A DNA stretch of 37,513 nt from Myxococcales bacterium (GCA_023248855.1 JAHFDS010000008.1:1-37513); one strand, 5' to 3'. Counted from the first letter of the stretch, positions 11,024 through 20,752 are shown. Notes: a model not told the origin generated them from the sequence alone. Numbers and translations are program-made.

Positions 11024-12909
11024 GCGCCGCGTCGAGACCGCGCACGACCCCCGCGCGCATCGCCGCCGCGCTCCTCGTGCTCCTGGCAGCCACCGCGCTG
11101 GCCGCAGCGGTCGCCGCCGGCGTGGGCGTCGAGCACGTCGACTTCGCGCGCGCGCTCACCGCCGGGACGACCGACAACGCCATCCTGTTCGGCTCGCGGC
11201 TGCCGCGCGTGGTGCTTGGCCTGGCGGTGGGCGGCGCCCTGGCCGGCAGCGGCGTGACCTTCCAGGTCTTGCTCGGCAATCCGCTCGCCGATCCCTATGT
11301 CCTCGGCATCTCCGCGGGCGCCGCGATCGTCGTGACGATCGCGGGCGTCTTCGGGCTCGCCCAGAGCGCGTTCTCGCCGGCGCTCGCGTTCGCCGGGGCG
11401 CTCGGCGCGATGGCGCTCGTCTACGGCGTGGGCCGCGTGCGCGGGCGCTTCTCGCCCGCGATCGCGCTTCTCGCCGGGGTCGTCTTCAACGCCTTCGCAG
11501 GCGGCATCGTGGTCTTCATCATCATGGTCTCGCACCCCGAGCGCGCTGCCGACGTGCTCGGCTGGCTCATCGGCTCGCTCGGCTCCCCGGCGTGGTCGGA
11601 GTGGCCGCGCCTTGTGGCCATCGTCCTTTGGACGGGGCTCGGCGTCGTGGTCCTGTGCGCCATGGCGCCGCGGATGAATGCGCTTGCCTTTGGCGACGAA
11701 GCCGCGTGGGCGGTCGGCATCGACGTGACGCGCACCCGCTCGGTGCTGTTCCTCGCTGGCTCGCTCTTGACCGGCGCGGCGGTGGCAGCGGCCGGCCCCA
11801 TCGGCTTTGTCGGGATCGTGGTGCCCCACGCGCTCCGCCTCGTGCTCGGTCCCGATCATCGCCTGCTCGTCCCCGCCAGCGTCCTCGGCGGCGCGATGTT
11901 CCTCGTCCTTTGCGACCTGGCGGCGCGCCTTCTGTTCCTGGGCCTTGGCAACGAGCCTGGCGTGGGCGTGGTCACCGCGCTCGTCGGCGCCCCGTTCTTC
12001 CTGGCGCTGCTCGTGCGACGCCGGGGCGAGCGTATGCTCGGCTTTCTGGCCCTCGTCGCGCTCGGTCAGAGCGCGTGTCACCGCGCCGCGCCTCGGGCCG
12101 ATCGCATCGAGGTGGTCGACGAGGTCGGCCGCCGCGTACGCGTGCCGCGCGTGGCCATGCGCATCGCGTCCCTCGCACCGAGCACCACCGAGATCGTCTG
12201 CGCGCTGGGCGCCTGCGACCGCCTGGTCGGCGTCGACACGTTCTCCGACTTCCCTCCCGAGGTGAAGGCGCGCACGCCGCTCGGCACCAACCTCGAGCCG
12301 AACGTCGAGCGGTTGCTCGCGCTCGCGCCCGACCTGGTGCTGGTCGCGACGACCGCGAACCGTGAGGAGTCGGTCCAGCGGCTCGAGTCCCTCGGCCTTT
12401 CCGTCTACACCACTCGTTCGACCGGCACCGAGTCCCTGTACGGCACCTTTCGCGCGATCGGAGCGCTGCTCGGCAAGACCGCCGAGGCGGACGCGCTCGT
12501 GGCGCGGACGCGCGCGCGCCTCGACGCGGTGCGTGCGAGGAGCTCCGGTCCACGCCCCAAGGCGATGGTCGTGGTCTGGAACGATCCCCTGGTGACCGCG
12601 GGACCGGCCTCGCTGCCCGCGGAGCTGCTCGCGCTCGCGGGAGGCGACAATATATGCGCAGATGCGGATACATCGTTTCCGCGCTACCCCCTCGAGCGCG
12701 TGCTGGCGCGTGCGCCCGAGGTCATCATCGTCGGGACGCATTCTACGCGCGCGGCGATCGAGCACTGGGCGCGCTGGCCGATCTTGCCGGCGGTCCAGCG
12801 CGGGCGCGTGAGCGCGATCGACGGCGACCTGCTGTTCCGACCCGGGCCGCGCATCGCGGAGGGCGCCGAGGCGCTCTCGCGGGCGCTCCACGCCACCGGA
12901 GCGCCGTGA
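11020..12909 (+). CDS. btuCF: BtuC-BtuF fusion: B12-type ABC permease joined to its binding protein
   Basis: One uninterrupted 629-residue frame from GTG 11020 (GTGA overlap with the previous stop). Residues 1-338 are a FecCD/BtuC permease with about ten helices and the family motifs GSRLPRVVLGL and NPLADPYVLGISAGA. Residues about 339-629 are a BtuF/FhuD-type periplasmic binding domain (ASLAPSTTEIVCALG, then APDLVLV). The junction, 12034-12078, encodes a lipoprotein-like signal: Met339, a hydrophobic run, then QSAC with Cys353. No stop codon separates the parts. BtuC normally ends in the cytoplasm, so this extra helix would place BtuF outside, either as a tether or as a site for signal peptidase II. 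B12 as ligand is inferred from BtuD, the QueG/CblC-like neighbour and nrdJ; haem or siderophore import by this family cannot be excluded from sequence alone. Confidence 0.88.
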   Translation: MSAASRPRTTPARIAAALLVLLAATALAAAVAAGVGVEHVDFARALTAGTTDNAILFGSRLPRVVLGLAVGGALAGSGVTFQVLLGNPLADPYVLGISAGAAIVVTIAGVFGLAQSAFSPALAFAGALGAMALVYGVGRVRGRFSPAIALLAGVVFNAFAGGIVVFIIMVSHPERAADVLGWLIGSLGSPAWSEWPRLVAIVLWTGLGVVVLCAMAPRMNALAFGDEAAWAVGIDVTRTRSVLFLAGSLLTGAAVAAAGPIGFVGIVVPHALRLVLGPDHRLLVPASVLGGAMFLVLCDLAARLLFLGLGNEPGVGVVTALVGAPFFLALLVRRRGERMLGFLALVALGQSACHRAAPRADRIEVVDEVGRRVRVPRVAMRIASLAPSTTEIVCALGACDRLVGVDTFSDFPPEVKARTPLGTNLEPNVERLLALAPDLVLVATTANREESVQRLESLGLSVYTTRSTGTESLYGTFRAIGALLGKTAEADALVARTRARLDAVRARSSGPRPKAMVVVWNDPLVTAGPASLPAELLALAGGDNICADADTSFPRYPLERVLARAPEVIIVGTHSTRAAIEHWARWPILPAVQRGRVSAIDGDLLFRPGPRIAEGAEALSRALHATGAP

Positions 12910-13700
12910 GCGAGCTCGAGATCGAGGCGCTCGAGGTCGGCTATGGCACGGCCCTCGTGTTGCGCGGCGTCTCCGCGGCCGCCCGCGCGGGCGAGGTCTA
13001 TGGTGTCCTCGGGCCGAACGGATCGGGCAAGACCACGCTGGTGCGCGCCCTCTATGGGCTGCTGCCGCCGCGAGCCGGGTCCGTGCGGGTGCTCGGCCGC
13101 GAGGTGCGGCACACGCCCCGGCGCGAGCTGGCCCGGACCATCGCGGTCGCGCCCCAGGATGCCTCGAGCGAGCTGTCCTTCACCGTGCGCGAAGCGGTGC
13201 TGCTCGGGCGCACGCCGCACCTCGGGCCCCTCGGCCTCGAGCGGCCGGCCGACCTGGCCGCCGCCGATCGTGCCATCGAGCGGCTCGACCTCGCCCACGT
13301 GGCCGACCGCCCGCTGCATTCCCTGTCGGGGGGCGAACGCCGCCGCAGCGTGGTCGCACGCGCCCTGGCGCAGGACGCGCCGGTGCTGCTCTGCGATGAG
13401 CCCACGGCCGCGCTCGACGCCATGCACCAGCTCCAGATCCTCGAGGTCCTGCGGCAGGAGGCCGCAGCGGGCCGGGCCGTGGTGGTCGTGCTGCACGACC
13501 TCAACCTCGCCGCCGCGTACTGCGACCGGGTGCTCCTGCTCGCCGAGGGTCGTGTGGCCGCCGAGGGCAGCGTGGACGAGGTGCTCACTTACCGCCGTGT
13601 GCTCGAGGTCTACGGCGTCGACGCCTACGTGGGCGAAAACGAGCTGACGGGCAAGCGCCTCCTGGTCCCGTTTCGCATCGCGCGCGGACAGGCGCCGTGA
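12906..13700 (+). CDS. btuD: ABC transporter ATPase, BtuD/FecE type
   Basis: A 264-residue ATPase that powers the importer encoded just upstream. It starts at GTG 12906, overlapping the fusion gene's stop (GTGA), so the two are coupled. Walker A is GPNGSGKTT (36-44), the Q-loop is APQDASSELSFTVREAV, the signature LSGGERRR, Walker B VLLCDEPTAALD, and the switch region VLHDLNLAAAYCD. The length and the DLNLAA stretch after the switch His are typical of the vitamin B12, haem and siderophore importer ATPases. It closes the plus-strand operon. The convergent peroxidase gene stops 43 nt away, and no clear terminator is visible in between. Confidence 0.92.
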   Translation: MSELEIEALEVGYGTALVLRGVSAAARAGEVYGVLGPNGSGKTTLVRALYGLLPPRAGSVRVLGREVRHTPRRELARTIAVAPQDASSELSFTVREAVLLGRTPHLGPLGLERPADLAAADRAIERLDLAHVADRPLHSLSGGERRRSVVARALAQDAPVLLCDEPTAALDAMHQLQILEVLRQEAAAGRAVVVVLHDLNLAAAYCDRVLLLAEGRVAAEGSVDEVLTYRRVLEVYGVDAYVGENELTGKRLLVPFRIARGQAP

Positions 13701-13743
13701 CGCGCCGGCGGCTGCATCGTTGGCTCGGGGGTTCCGGTGCTCT

Positions 13744-14805
13744 TTACGGTACCCTCGGCGCCTCGAGCTTCTCCGGCGACTGCAGGCTGCGGATGAAGGT
13801 CGCGACGAGCTTGATCTCGGCGTCGGTGAGCTTGGTGTCACGCAGGGCCGGATCGATGTTGGGGTTCTTCTTGCCCCCGGCGGCCATGAGCTTGATCGCG
13901 TCCTCGAGGGTCTTGGCCGAGCCGTCGTGGAAGTACGGCGCCGAGCGGGGGGCCGCCCGCAGGCTCGGCGTCTTGAACGCCCCGTTCTCCGCGGGTACGT
14001 TCGAGATCTTGCCGCGCCCGAGGTCGGGCTCCTTGGCGTCTAGCCCGATGCCGACGTTGTGGAAGCGCCCGTCGGTGAACAGGGGCGGCGTGTGGCACGC
14101 GACGCAACCACCCTTCTCGATGAACACCTTGTAGCCGGCCTGCGCGTCGGCCGACATGGCCGCCTTGTCACCCTCGAGCATCTTGTCGTACGCGGAGTCC
14201 CCGCTCTGCAGCGAGCGCACGAACGCCGCGAGCGCCGACACCACCCGCTCGGGCGTGGGCGGTCCGCCGAAGGCCTTGCCGAAGGCCTCCTTGTAGGCGG
14301 CGACGTCGTTCACCTTGGCCGTGGCGAGCACCGGGTCGCCCGACATCTGACCCTTCCACGCGGCCTCGATCTGTTTCTCCAGCGTGGGAGCGCGGCCGTC
14401 CCAGTACCACGCGGTCTGGTAGCCGACGTTGTAGAGCGACGGCGTGTTGCGCGTGTTGGGCTTGCCGTCGGCCTTGATCGAGAGGGCCTTGCCGTCGGTC
14501 CAGCCCTTGTCGTGCACGTGACACGCCGCGCAGGCCATGGCCTTGCCGAGCCGCTTGTCGAAGAACAGCTGCTTGCCGAGCTCGATGCGCTCGGGCGTCA
14601 TGGCCGCGTCCGCCGGCAGCACCATCTCCATCAGGCCGCGCGGTGGCTTCGGCTGGGCCGCCGCCGGTGGAGGTGGAGGTGGCGGTGGAGGTGGCGGTGG
14701 CTGGGCCTCCTTGGGCTCGGCCTTGGGCTCCGCCTTCTTGTCACAGGCCGACAGGGCCAGGCCGGAAAGGGCCAGCCCCACGATGGTTCGGGTCACGAGT
14801 CTCAT
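13744..14805 (-). CDS. Di-haem cytochrome c peroxidase-family lipoprotein
   Basis: A 353-residue member of the MauG/CcpA di-haem family; most members reduce periplasmic hydrogen peroxide with electrons from cytochrome c. Two haem-binding CxxCH motifs are present (CAACH and CVACH), together with the family stretches LGKQLFFDKRLG, NTPSLYNVGY and YWDGRAPTLEKQ. The N-terminus is a lipoprotein signal ending in LSAC (Cys21). An Ala/Lys/Glu/Pro linker with twelve consecutive prolines separates the anchor from the catalytic part. I choose the ATG at 14805 over the GTG at 14820 because GGGAG sits 7 nt before it. The TPR gene ends 11 nt upstream, so the two are probably co-transcribed. Peroxidase versus another MauG-like oxidation is undecided. 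Confidence 0.9.
   Translation of the reverse strand: MRLVTRTIVGLALSGLALSACDKKAEPKAEPKEAQPPPPPPPPPPPPAAAQPKPPRGLMEMVLPADAAMTPERIELGKQLFFDKRLGKAMACAACHVHDKGWTDGKALSIKADGKPNTRNTPSLYNVGYQTAWYWDGRAPTLEKQIEAAWKGQMSGDPVLATAKVNDVAAYKEAFGKAFGGPPTPERVVSALAAFVRSLQSGDSAYDKMLEGDKAAMSADAQAGYKVFIEKGGCVACHTPPLFTDGRFHNVGIGLDAKEPDLGRGKISNVPAENGAFKTPSLRAAPRSAPYFHDGSAKTLEDAIKLMAAGGKKNPNIDPALRDTKLTDAEIKLVATFIRSLQSPEKLEAPRVP
14664..14699 (-). repeat. Polyproline-encoding GGTGGA/GGTGGC tract
   Basis: Thirty-six bases of near-perfect NGG triplets encode twelve prolines in the peroxidase linker. Such tracts are slippage-prone, so its length may vary between strains. A 12-proline run would normally need elongation factor P for efficient translation. 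Confidence 0.7.
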
Positions 14806-14816
14806 GGTCGTCTCCC

Positions 14817-15674
14817 TCACTTCCCCTTGAGCGTCTTGATCTTGCCCTTGACCTCGGACGCTTCCTTCGCGCTGGCGGCGCCGAGCTCGAGGTAGCGCTC
14901 GAAGTGCGCCACGGCCTTTTCGTGCTCACGCTTCTGCTCGTACAGGATGCCGAGGTCGTAGTGCGCCTCCTTGTGGCGGGCATCGAGCGCGAGCGCCTTC
15001 TCGTATTCGCGGATCGCGTCCTCGGTCTTGTTCTTGCGCCGGTACACGGTGGCGAGGTTGAAGTGGTAGTCAGGGGCCTGCGGCTGAAGCTCGATGGCCT
15101 TCTCGAGGTACTTGACGGCCTCGTCCAGGTGGCCGGCCTTTCTGTGCGCGACGCCGAGGTTGTTGAGGATCTCGGGGTGGTTGGGCCTTAGCTGGTTGGC
15201 CTTCTCGAGCAGCGGCAGCGCCCTGGCGAAGTCCTTTTCCTGGCTGTAGATGGTGCCCAGGTTGCGCAGGACGTCGATGTCGTTCGGCGCGAGCTCCTTG
15301 GCCTTCTCGAGCTGGGCCGTGGCCTCGGGGCGCCGGCCCGCGCGGGCGTAGACCGCGCCGAGGTTCAGGCGCAGCTCCGCGGCCTGGGGCTGCAGCGCCA
15401 CGGCTTGCTCGTAGTATTCGATGGACTTCTTCCAGTCCATGCGCGCGCGGAACAGCGAGCCGAGCGTGCCGAGCACCGCCGCCGACTTGCGCAGCTCGAG
15501 TGCCTTCAAGCAGGTCTGGATCGCCTCGTCGTTCTTGCCATCGCGCTTGTGGGCCAGGCAGGTCTTGTAGATGGCGTCGGCCTCGTCGGCCCGCGCGGGC
15601 GCTGGCAGGACCCAAAGGCCGAGCAGGGCTGGCACCAGGGCGCGACGGACGGCTCGCGAAGGATGTGCGCTCAT
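14817..15674 (-). CDS. Periplasmic TPR-repeat protein
   Basis: A 285-residue protein with an N-terminal Sec signal (basic start, then LVPALLGLWVLPAPARA) followed by about six to seven tetratricopeptide repeats reaching nearly to the end. Repeats are recognisable by the A-x-x-x-L-G-x-x-Y pattern, for example LRLNLGAVYARAG, LRNLGTIYSQEKDF, ILNNLGVAHRKAGH and YHFNLATVYRRKNK. TPR arrays are protein-interaction scaffolds; no catalytic domain is present. Its stop lies 11 nt before the start of the di-haem peroxidase gene, which suggests the two proteins work in the same periplasmic process, perhaps as scaffold and enzyme. No Shine-Dalgarno is visible; a TATACC element lies 7 nt upstream of the ATG. 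Confidence 0.85.
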   Translation of the reverse strand: MSAHPSRAVRRALVPALLGLWVLPAPARADEADAIYKTCLAHKRDGKNDEAIQTCLKALELRKSAAVLGTLGSLFRARMDWKKSIEYYEQAVALQPQAAELRLNLGAVYARAGRRPEATAQLEKAKELAPNDIDVLRNLGTIYSQEKDFARALPLLEKANQLRPNHPEILNNLGVAHRKAGHLDEAVKYLEKAIELQPQAPDYHFNLATVYRRKNKTEDAIREYEKALALDARHKEAHYDLGILYEQKREHEKAVAHFERYLELGAASAKEASEVKGKIKTLKGK

Positions 15675-15891
15675 GGGCGACGGTATAGCGCACAGGAGGT
15701 CCCACCGGGAGCGCGACGTCGCCCGGCGCCGGCGCGCGATCGGGCGGAAAAGACCGGCGCCGCGCTGCGCAATGTGTGTTGCGTTTTTCCGCGCGGGCAA
15801 GTAGCTTGCGGTGGGTTTTTTAGCTCGGCCAAGCCGCCCGTGACGACTACTCGGAGAGACGGCGCGTCGGGTCATTGAGGAGGGATTCACG

Positions 15892-16620
15892 ATGCGAATT
15901 CAGAATCTGTTGTTGGCGGGACTCGTGGCAATCGGCACCGGCTGTGGCACGCCGGTCAAGATGTGGAAGAACGAGAAGATCATGGGGAAGGCCAGCCCCA
16001 AGGAGTTCCTCAAGGGCAAGGTCATCTTCGTCATGCCCGTCAACATGCACGTGCAGTACGCCGAGCCGACCGCCACGAACAAGCTGGGTCTTGGCTTCTT
16101 CGCGGGCATGGCCGGCAAGTTCGGCGAGGGCGTGTTCGGCGGCCAGATCTTGATCGACGTGGTCGAGAAGTGCGTCCCGAACCTGTCGTTCGATCTCGCC
16201 GAGGCGCTCCTCGGTGCGGCGCAGGGCTCGGGCATGCCCCACGGCGGCAACGTCCAGGGCATGAAGTTCCCCGAGGCCTACGCGGCGATCCCGGACAAGA
16301 TGGTCCAGATGGTCGAGAAGTTCGTCGCGACCCTCAAGGAGCTGGGCGTCCTCGACAAGCTCAAGGACCTCAAGATCAACATCCCCGATCCCTTCAAGAT
16401 CGACTACGTGCTTGCGGCGCACATGCACGAGCACAACGGCATGGTGCCGAAGACCAAGACCCTCGAGGTCTGGGGCGGCATCTACGACACCAACACGCGC
16501 GACATCGTCTCGGTGACGTGGTTCGAGTCGACCGCGCCCGAGGACGAGCTGCAGAAGATCGCGGCGCTCGCGGGTGTTGCCGGCAAGCTGTGGAACGCGC
16601 TCATGGAAGGCATCATCTAG
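15892..16620 (+). CDS. Putative lipoprotein of unknown function
   Basis: A 242-residue protein preceded by a strong Shine-Dalgarno (GAGGAGGG, 7 nt before the ATG). The first 18 residues are a short basic and hydrophobic signal ending in AIGTGC, with Cys18 as the probable lipid attachment site, although Gly at -3 is not the usual Leu. The mature part is rich in Lys, Met and Val, has a Gly-rich stretch (GLGFFAGMAGKFGEGVFGG) and no further membrane segment. I recognise no family. It stands alone on its strand, divergent from the TPR-peroxidase pair, and ends in a well-formed terminator. The strong ribosome site and dedicated terminator suggest an abundant envelope protein. Confidence 0.75.
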   Translation: MRIQNLLLAGLVAIGTGCGTPVKMWKNEKIMGKASPKEFLKGKVIFVMPVNMHVQYAEPTATNKLGLGFFAGMAGKFGEGVFGGQILIDVVEKCVPNLSFDLAEALLGAAQGSGMPHGGNVQGMKFPEAYAAIPDKMVQMVEKFVATLKELGVLDKLKDLKINIPDPFKIDYVLAAHMHEHNGMVPKTKTLEVWGGIYDTNTRDIVSVTWFESTAPEDELQKIAALAGVAGKLWNALMEGII

Positions 16621-16627
16621 TTCCTCT

Positions 16628-16645
16628 CTGCCCCTTCAGGGGCAG
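16628..16645 (+). terminator. Hairpin just after the lipoprotein stop
   Basis: CTGCCCC-TTCA-GGGGCAG, a 7-bp perfect stem, begins 8 nt after the stop codon. It has no T-run of its own and is probably an mRNA 3' stabiliser or the first part of a tandem terminator. Confidence 0.5.
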
Positions 16646-16660
16646 GACGCGCTAGCCAAG

Positions 16661-16696
16661 AGGGGCGGGGCCGGAAGGCCTCGCCCCTTTGTTTTC
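16661..16696 (+). terminator. Rho-independent terminator
   Basis: A 12-bp stem with one G-U pair (arms 16661-16672 and 16677-16688, GGAA loop) is followed at once by TTGTTTT. It terminates the orphan lipoprotein transcript and is the clearest intrinsic terminator in the window. Confidence 0.85.
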
Positions 16697-16703
16697 GGGG
16701 GTA

Positions 16704-17594
16704 TTACGGGCTCGTCGAGGGAGGCTCGGTCACGACGGCCAGCCCTGCGGCGAGGATGAGCGCGGCCCCACCGAGGCTCGCGACTCCGAGCGGCTCGTGC
16801 AGGAGCGCTGCGCCGACGCCGACCGCCACCACAGGCTCGAGGTAGGTGAGCACGCCAGCGTGGGCGGCCGGCATGCGCGAAAGACCCCAGTAGAACGCGG
16901 TGCCGCCCACGATCCCGAGCAAGCAGGCTGGGATCGCGAGCCCCACGAGCTCCATCCACTCGGCTCTGAGCAGAGACTGGCCCTCGATGGGTGCGAGCAG
17001 GATCCCCGAGCCGAGGCAGTGGAACGCCACCGCCTCGATGGGCGTCCACTCGCGGGAGGCGTTCATGCGCCGGCCGAGCAGGACGGCGATGGCGTAGAAG
17101 ATCGCGGAGCCGGCCCCGAGGCCGGCGGCCACGGTCGCGCCGCCCCCGCCTGTCGCGCCCGGTGCGGTGAGGACCACGAGCGCGAGGCCGGCGAGCGCCA
17201 CGGCCGCCCCGGGAAGCGCCCGGCGGCTGCGGGGATCGCCGAGCAGGCGAGGCGCCAGGAGGGCCAGCAGCACGGGCGTGAGATAGTGCGACAGCACCCC
17301 CGCCGCGACCGGGCCCGCCGCGAGCGCGCCAAAATAGAGCAGGTAGTTGCACGCATCCGAAGCGACGAGGCCCGCTAGCCGGAGCCACGCACCGCGCCTC
17401 GGTCCCTGGCGGCGAGCGCGGGCGCGCGCCACGAGCGCAAACGGCAAGCCCACCAGGCCCACGGTCCCGAGCACCACCGTGGCCTGGGCGATCGGCGGCA
17501 GCGGGAGCTCGCCCCGCAGCCATAGCGGCCACGTGCCCCATGAGGCCGCCGCAAGCGCCACCGCAGCGTAGGCGCCCCAGCGCGATCTGGACAT
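16704..17594 (-). CDS. EamA-family (DMT) transporter
   Basis: A 296-residue inner-membrane protein with ten hydrophobic segments arranged as two similar halves, the EamA/RhaT fold of the drug/metabolite transporter superfamily. The first half ends near PGAAVALAGLALVVL and the second near GGAALILAAGLAVV; LEPVVAVGVGAALLHEPLG is the characteristic penultimate stretch of the second EamA repeat. These proteins export small metabolites or amino acids, and the substrate cannot be read from sequence. It starts 32 nt after the recA stop on the same strand and may be co-transcribed. However, a TACCAT hexamer 9 nt before the ATG and the absence of a Shine-Dalgarno suggest its own leaderless promoter. 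Confidence 0.9.
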   Translation of the reverse strand: MSRSRWGAYAAVALAAASWGTWPLWLRGELPLPPIAQATVVLGTVGLVGLPFALVARARARRQGPRRGAWLRLAGLVASDACNYLLYFGALAAGPVAAGVLSHYLTPVLLALLAPRLLGDPRSRRALPGAAVALAGLALVVLTAPGATGGGGATVAAGLGAGSAIFYAIAVLLGRRMNASREWTPIEAVAFHCLGSGILLAPIEGQSLLRAEWMELVGLAIPACLLGIVGGTAFYWGLSRMPAAHAGVLTYLEPVVAVGVGAALLHEPLGVASLGGAALILAAGLAVVTEPPSTSP

Positions 17595-17603
17595 GAAGGA
17601 CAG

Positions 17604-17609
17604 ATGGTA
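17604..17609 (-). promoter_or_regulatory. Candidate -10 for a leaderless transcript of the EamA gene
   Basis: TACCAT on the minus strand fits TAnnnT and lies 9 nt before the ATG at 17594, within the 32-nt recA-EamA gap. No -35 is evident. Confidence 0.25.
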
Positions 17610-17626
17610 CGGAAAGAGAGGAGGAT

Positions 17627-18758
<1,132 letters not shown>

Positions 18759-18769
<11 letters not shown>

Positions 18770-19457
18770 GATCTTCTCCTGCGTCGGGGGACGGGCCCTG
18801 GCCGACGCTCGGGGGCCGGCCTCCGGAGGGCGCGGATCGCGCTTCCGGAGGGCCGTACCCGGACGACTGCCGAGATCCCTTCTGTTCCTGTAGGGGCACT
18901 CGGACGAGCACGACATAGTCTGCTCCGCGGGGACCGAGCCGGCTCTCGTAGAGCACGACCTCCCGGATCCGCGAGACCCCGGCATCGAGCGGGGCTCCCA
19001 GCAGGAGCTCCGGCACGGCCACGCCGTCCGGCACCTCCTTGACCCGCGCGATCGTCACGTGCGGGTGGAAGGGCCGCTTCTCGGCGGGGAAACCCAGGGC
19101 TCGGACCATCGTTTCTACGTCCTTCGCCAACCTACCAAGACCCCCTGACAGGTCTTCGATCGCGAGCGTCAGCAGGCGGGGCGAACCGCCTGGAGCCGCA
19201 AGAATTCCGCGCGCGGCCACGTCGAACGCCGGTCGGCTCGCGCACAGCTCCATGAGCTGATCACGGAGCGCCATCACGGCGGGCTCGCGCGTCGGCCCGA
19301 GGAAGCGCACCGTGGCGTGGAGGTTCGCCGCCGGCACCCACGAGGCACGCACCCCCGCCTCACCGAGGCGCCGCTTGAGAGCTGCGCCTGCCGTGGCCAC
19401 CTGGCGCGTCGCCTCCAGCGAAAGGTGCACCGCCAGGAACGTCCTTAGCGTGCTCAT
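18759..19457 (-). CDS. thpR: RNA 2',3'-cyclic phosphodiesterase (2H family, formerly LigT)
   Basis: A 232-residue member of the 2H phosphoesterase family, which opens 2',3'-cyclic phosphate ends of RNA. Both catalytic motifs are present: HATV at H47-T49 and HVTI at H133-T135. The domain ends near residue 190 (YVVLVRVPL). The last 40 or so residues are a Gly, Ser and Pro-rich extension with no family match, whose DNA forms the region upstream of recA. The ATG at 19457 overlaps the cinA stop in an ATGA. The order cinA, ligT (thpR), recA is also described in Deinococcus radiodurans, so a shared DNA-damage context is plausible. Confidence 0.93.
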
Positions 19458-20752
19458 CGCGTGCCTCCCTGATCGTCGTCGGCAAGGCCCAGCAGGATCC
19501 GCCGCAAGAGCTCGAGCGCGGCCATGGCCGAGACCCGCTGCACGCGATCGCGCGTATCGGCCCACACGCGTGACCGGTGGCGCTCACCGTTCGGGCCAGC
19601 CACGGCCAGGTGCACGAGCCCGGTGGGCTTGTTGTTGTGGTTCGTGCCGCCGCCGGGGCCGGCGATGCCGGTGATGCCGATGCCGTAGCTCGCGCCGAAG
19701 CGCACCCGGGCGCCCCGCGCGAGCGCCCGGGCGACCGGCTCGCTGACCGCGCCGTGCTCCGCGATGAGCGCCGCGGGCACGTCGACGAGCGTGGTCTTGG
19801 CCGCATTGGCATAGGCGACCACCCCGCCGAGCACGTAGTCGGACGAGCCGGGCACCGTCGTGAGCAGGTGCGTCGCCAGGCCCCCGGTGCACGATTCGGC
19901 GAGCGCGACCGTGGCGCCCTCGGCGCGTAGCGCCGCGCCGACCACGCTGGGCAGGGAGTCGTCGCCGCCGCCGTAGCACGCCGGCCCGAGTCGCCGGCGC
20001 GCCTCCTCGAGCAAGCGCTCGAGCGTCGCCCGCGCGCGCGCCTCGTTCTCGTCGCGAACGACCAGCTTGACCAGCGTCTCGGGGAAGAAGATGCGGAAGT
20101 GCAGCGACACGCCCGCGGTGCCGTCGATGAGGCCCGACAGGCGGTGGTCCACGTGCGACTCGCCGATGCCAAAGACGCGCAGGACGCCTGTCGCCGTGGC
20201 GCCCAGAAGGCCCGCGGCCGCGCGCAGCCGCGGCAAGATCTCGTCGTCGAGGATCGCGTACAGCTCGCGCGGCACGCCGGGCACGAAGAAAGCGTCGGCC
20301 GACCGCCCCGGAGCGTCCGCCGGCAAGCGCACGCGGAAACCCGGCGCGATGCCGGCGCGGTTCGCGAGCACCTCGGCGCCGGCCGGGACTCGCACCTGGC
20401 GAATGTTGTTCGGGGTCACCGAAAAGCCAACGCTGGCGAACCGGCGCTCCATCTTGGCCTTCGCGTCGGGATCGATGACGGGCTCGACACCGAGCCGGGC
20501 GGACACCACATCGACCGTCCGATCGTCGGCGGTCGGGCCGAGCCCCCCCGAACAGACGATCACGTCCGCTCGCCCGGCGGCCCTGGAAAACGCCTGATCC
20601 AGGAGGTCCGCGTCGTCCGTGGTGGAGGTCATCCAGCGCACGTGGATGCCGAGCTCGGTGAGGCGTTCCGCCAGGTGCTGGGAGTTCGTGTTGGTGATCT
20701 CCCCCCGGCACAGCTCGTCGCCCACGGTCAAGATTTCTGCGGTGATCGGCAT
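19454..20752 (-). CDS. cinA: CinA-like protein (MoCF-type domain plus NMN amidohydrolase domain)
   Basis: A 432-residue two-domain protein. The N-terminal part (about 1-170) is the COG1058/MoCF fold with TVGDELCRGEITNTNSQ and CSGGLGPTADD. The C-terminal part (about 270-430) is the PncC-type nicotinamide-mononucleotide amidohydrolase, with LAESCTGGLATHLLT containing the nucleophile-region Ser-Cys-Thr, then GITGIAGPGGG. Known roles are NAD-derivative salvage (pyrophosphatase and NMN deamidation); in streptococci cinA is co-induced with recA in competence. The length is typical. It heads the cinA-thpR-recA unit. The ATG at 20752 lacks a Shine-Dalgarno, and TATGGT sits 9 nt upstream, consistent with a leaderless mRNA. 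Confidence 0.95.
   Translation of the reverse strand: MPITAEILTVGDELCRGEITNTNSQHLAERLTELGIHVRWMTSTTDDADLLDQAFSRAAGRADVIVCSGGLGPTADDRTVDVVSARLGVEPVIDPDAKAKMERRFASVGFSVTPNNIRQVRVPAGAEVLANRAGIAPGFRVRLPADAPGRSADAFFVPGVPRELYAILDDEILPRLRAAAGLLGATATGVLRVFGIGESHVDHRLSGLIDGTAGVSLHFRIFFPETLVKLVVRDENEARARATLERLLEEARRRLGPACYGGGDDSLPSVVGAALRAEGATVALAESCTGGLATHLLTTVPGSSDYVLGGVVAYANAAKTTLVDVPAALIAEHGAVSEPVARALARGARVRFGASYGIGITGIAGPGGGTNHNNKPTGLVHLAVAGPNGERHRSRVWADTRDRVQRVSAMAALELLRRILLGLADDDQGGTR

Noticed and set aside
12034..12909. Separate btuF gene starting at ATG 12034
   Set aside because: The upstream permease frame has no stop before this ATG, so a fused product must be made; independent initiation is possible only in addition.
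13701..13743. Terminator between btuD and the peroxidase gene
   Set aside because: No stem of useful length followed by a T-run on either strand.
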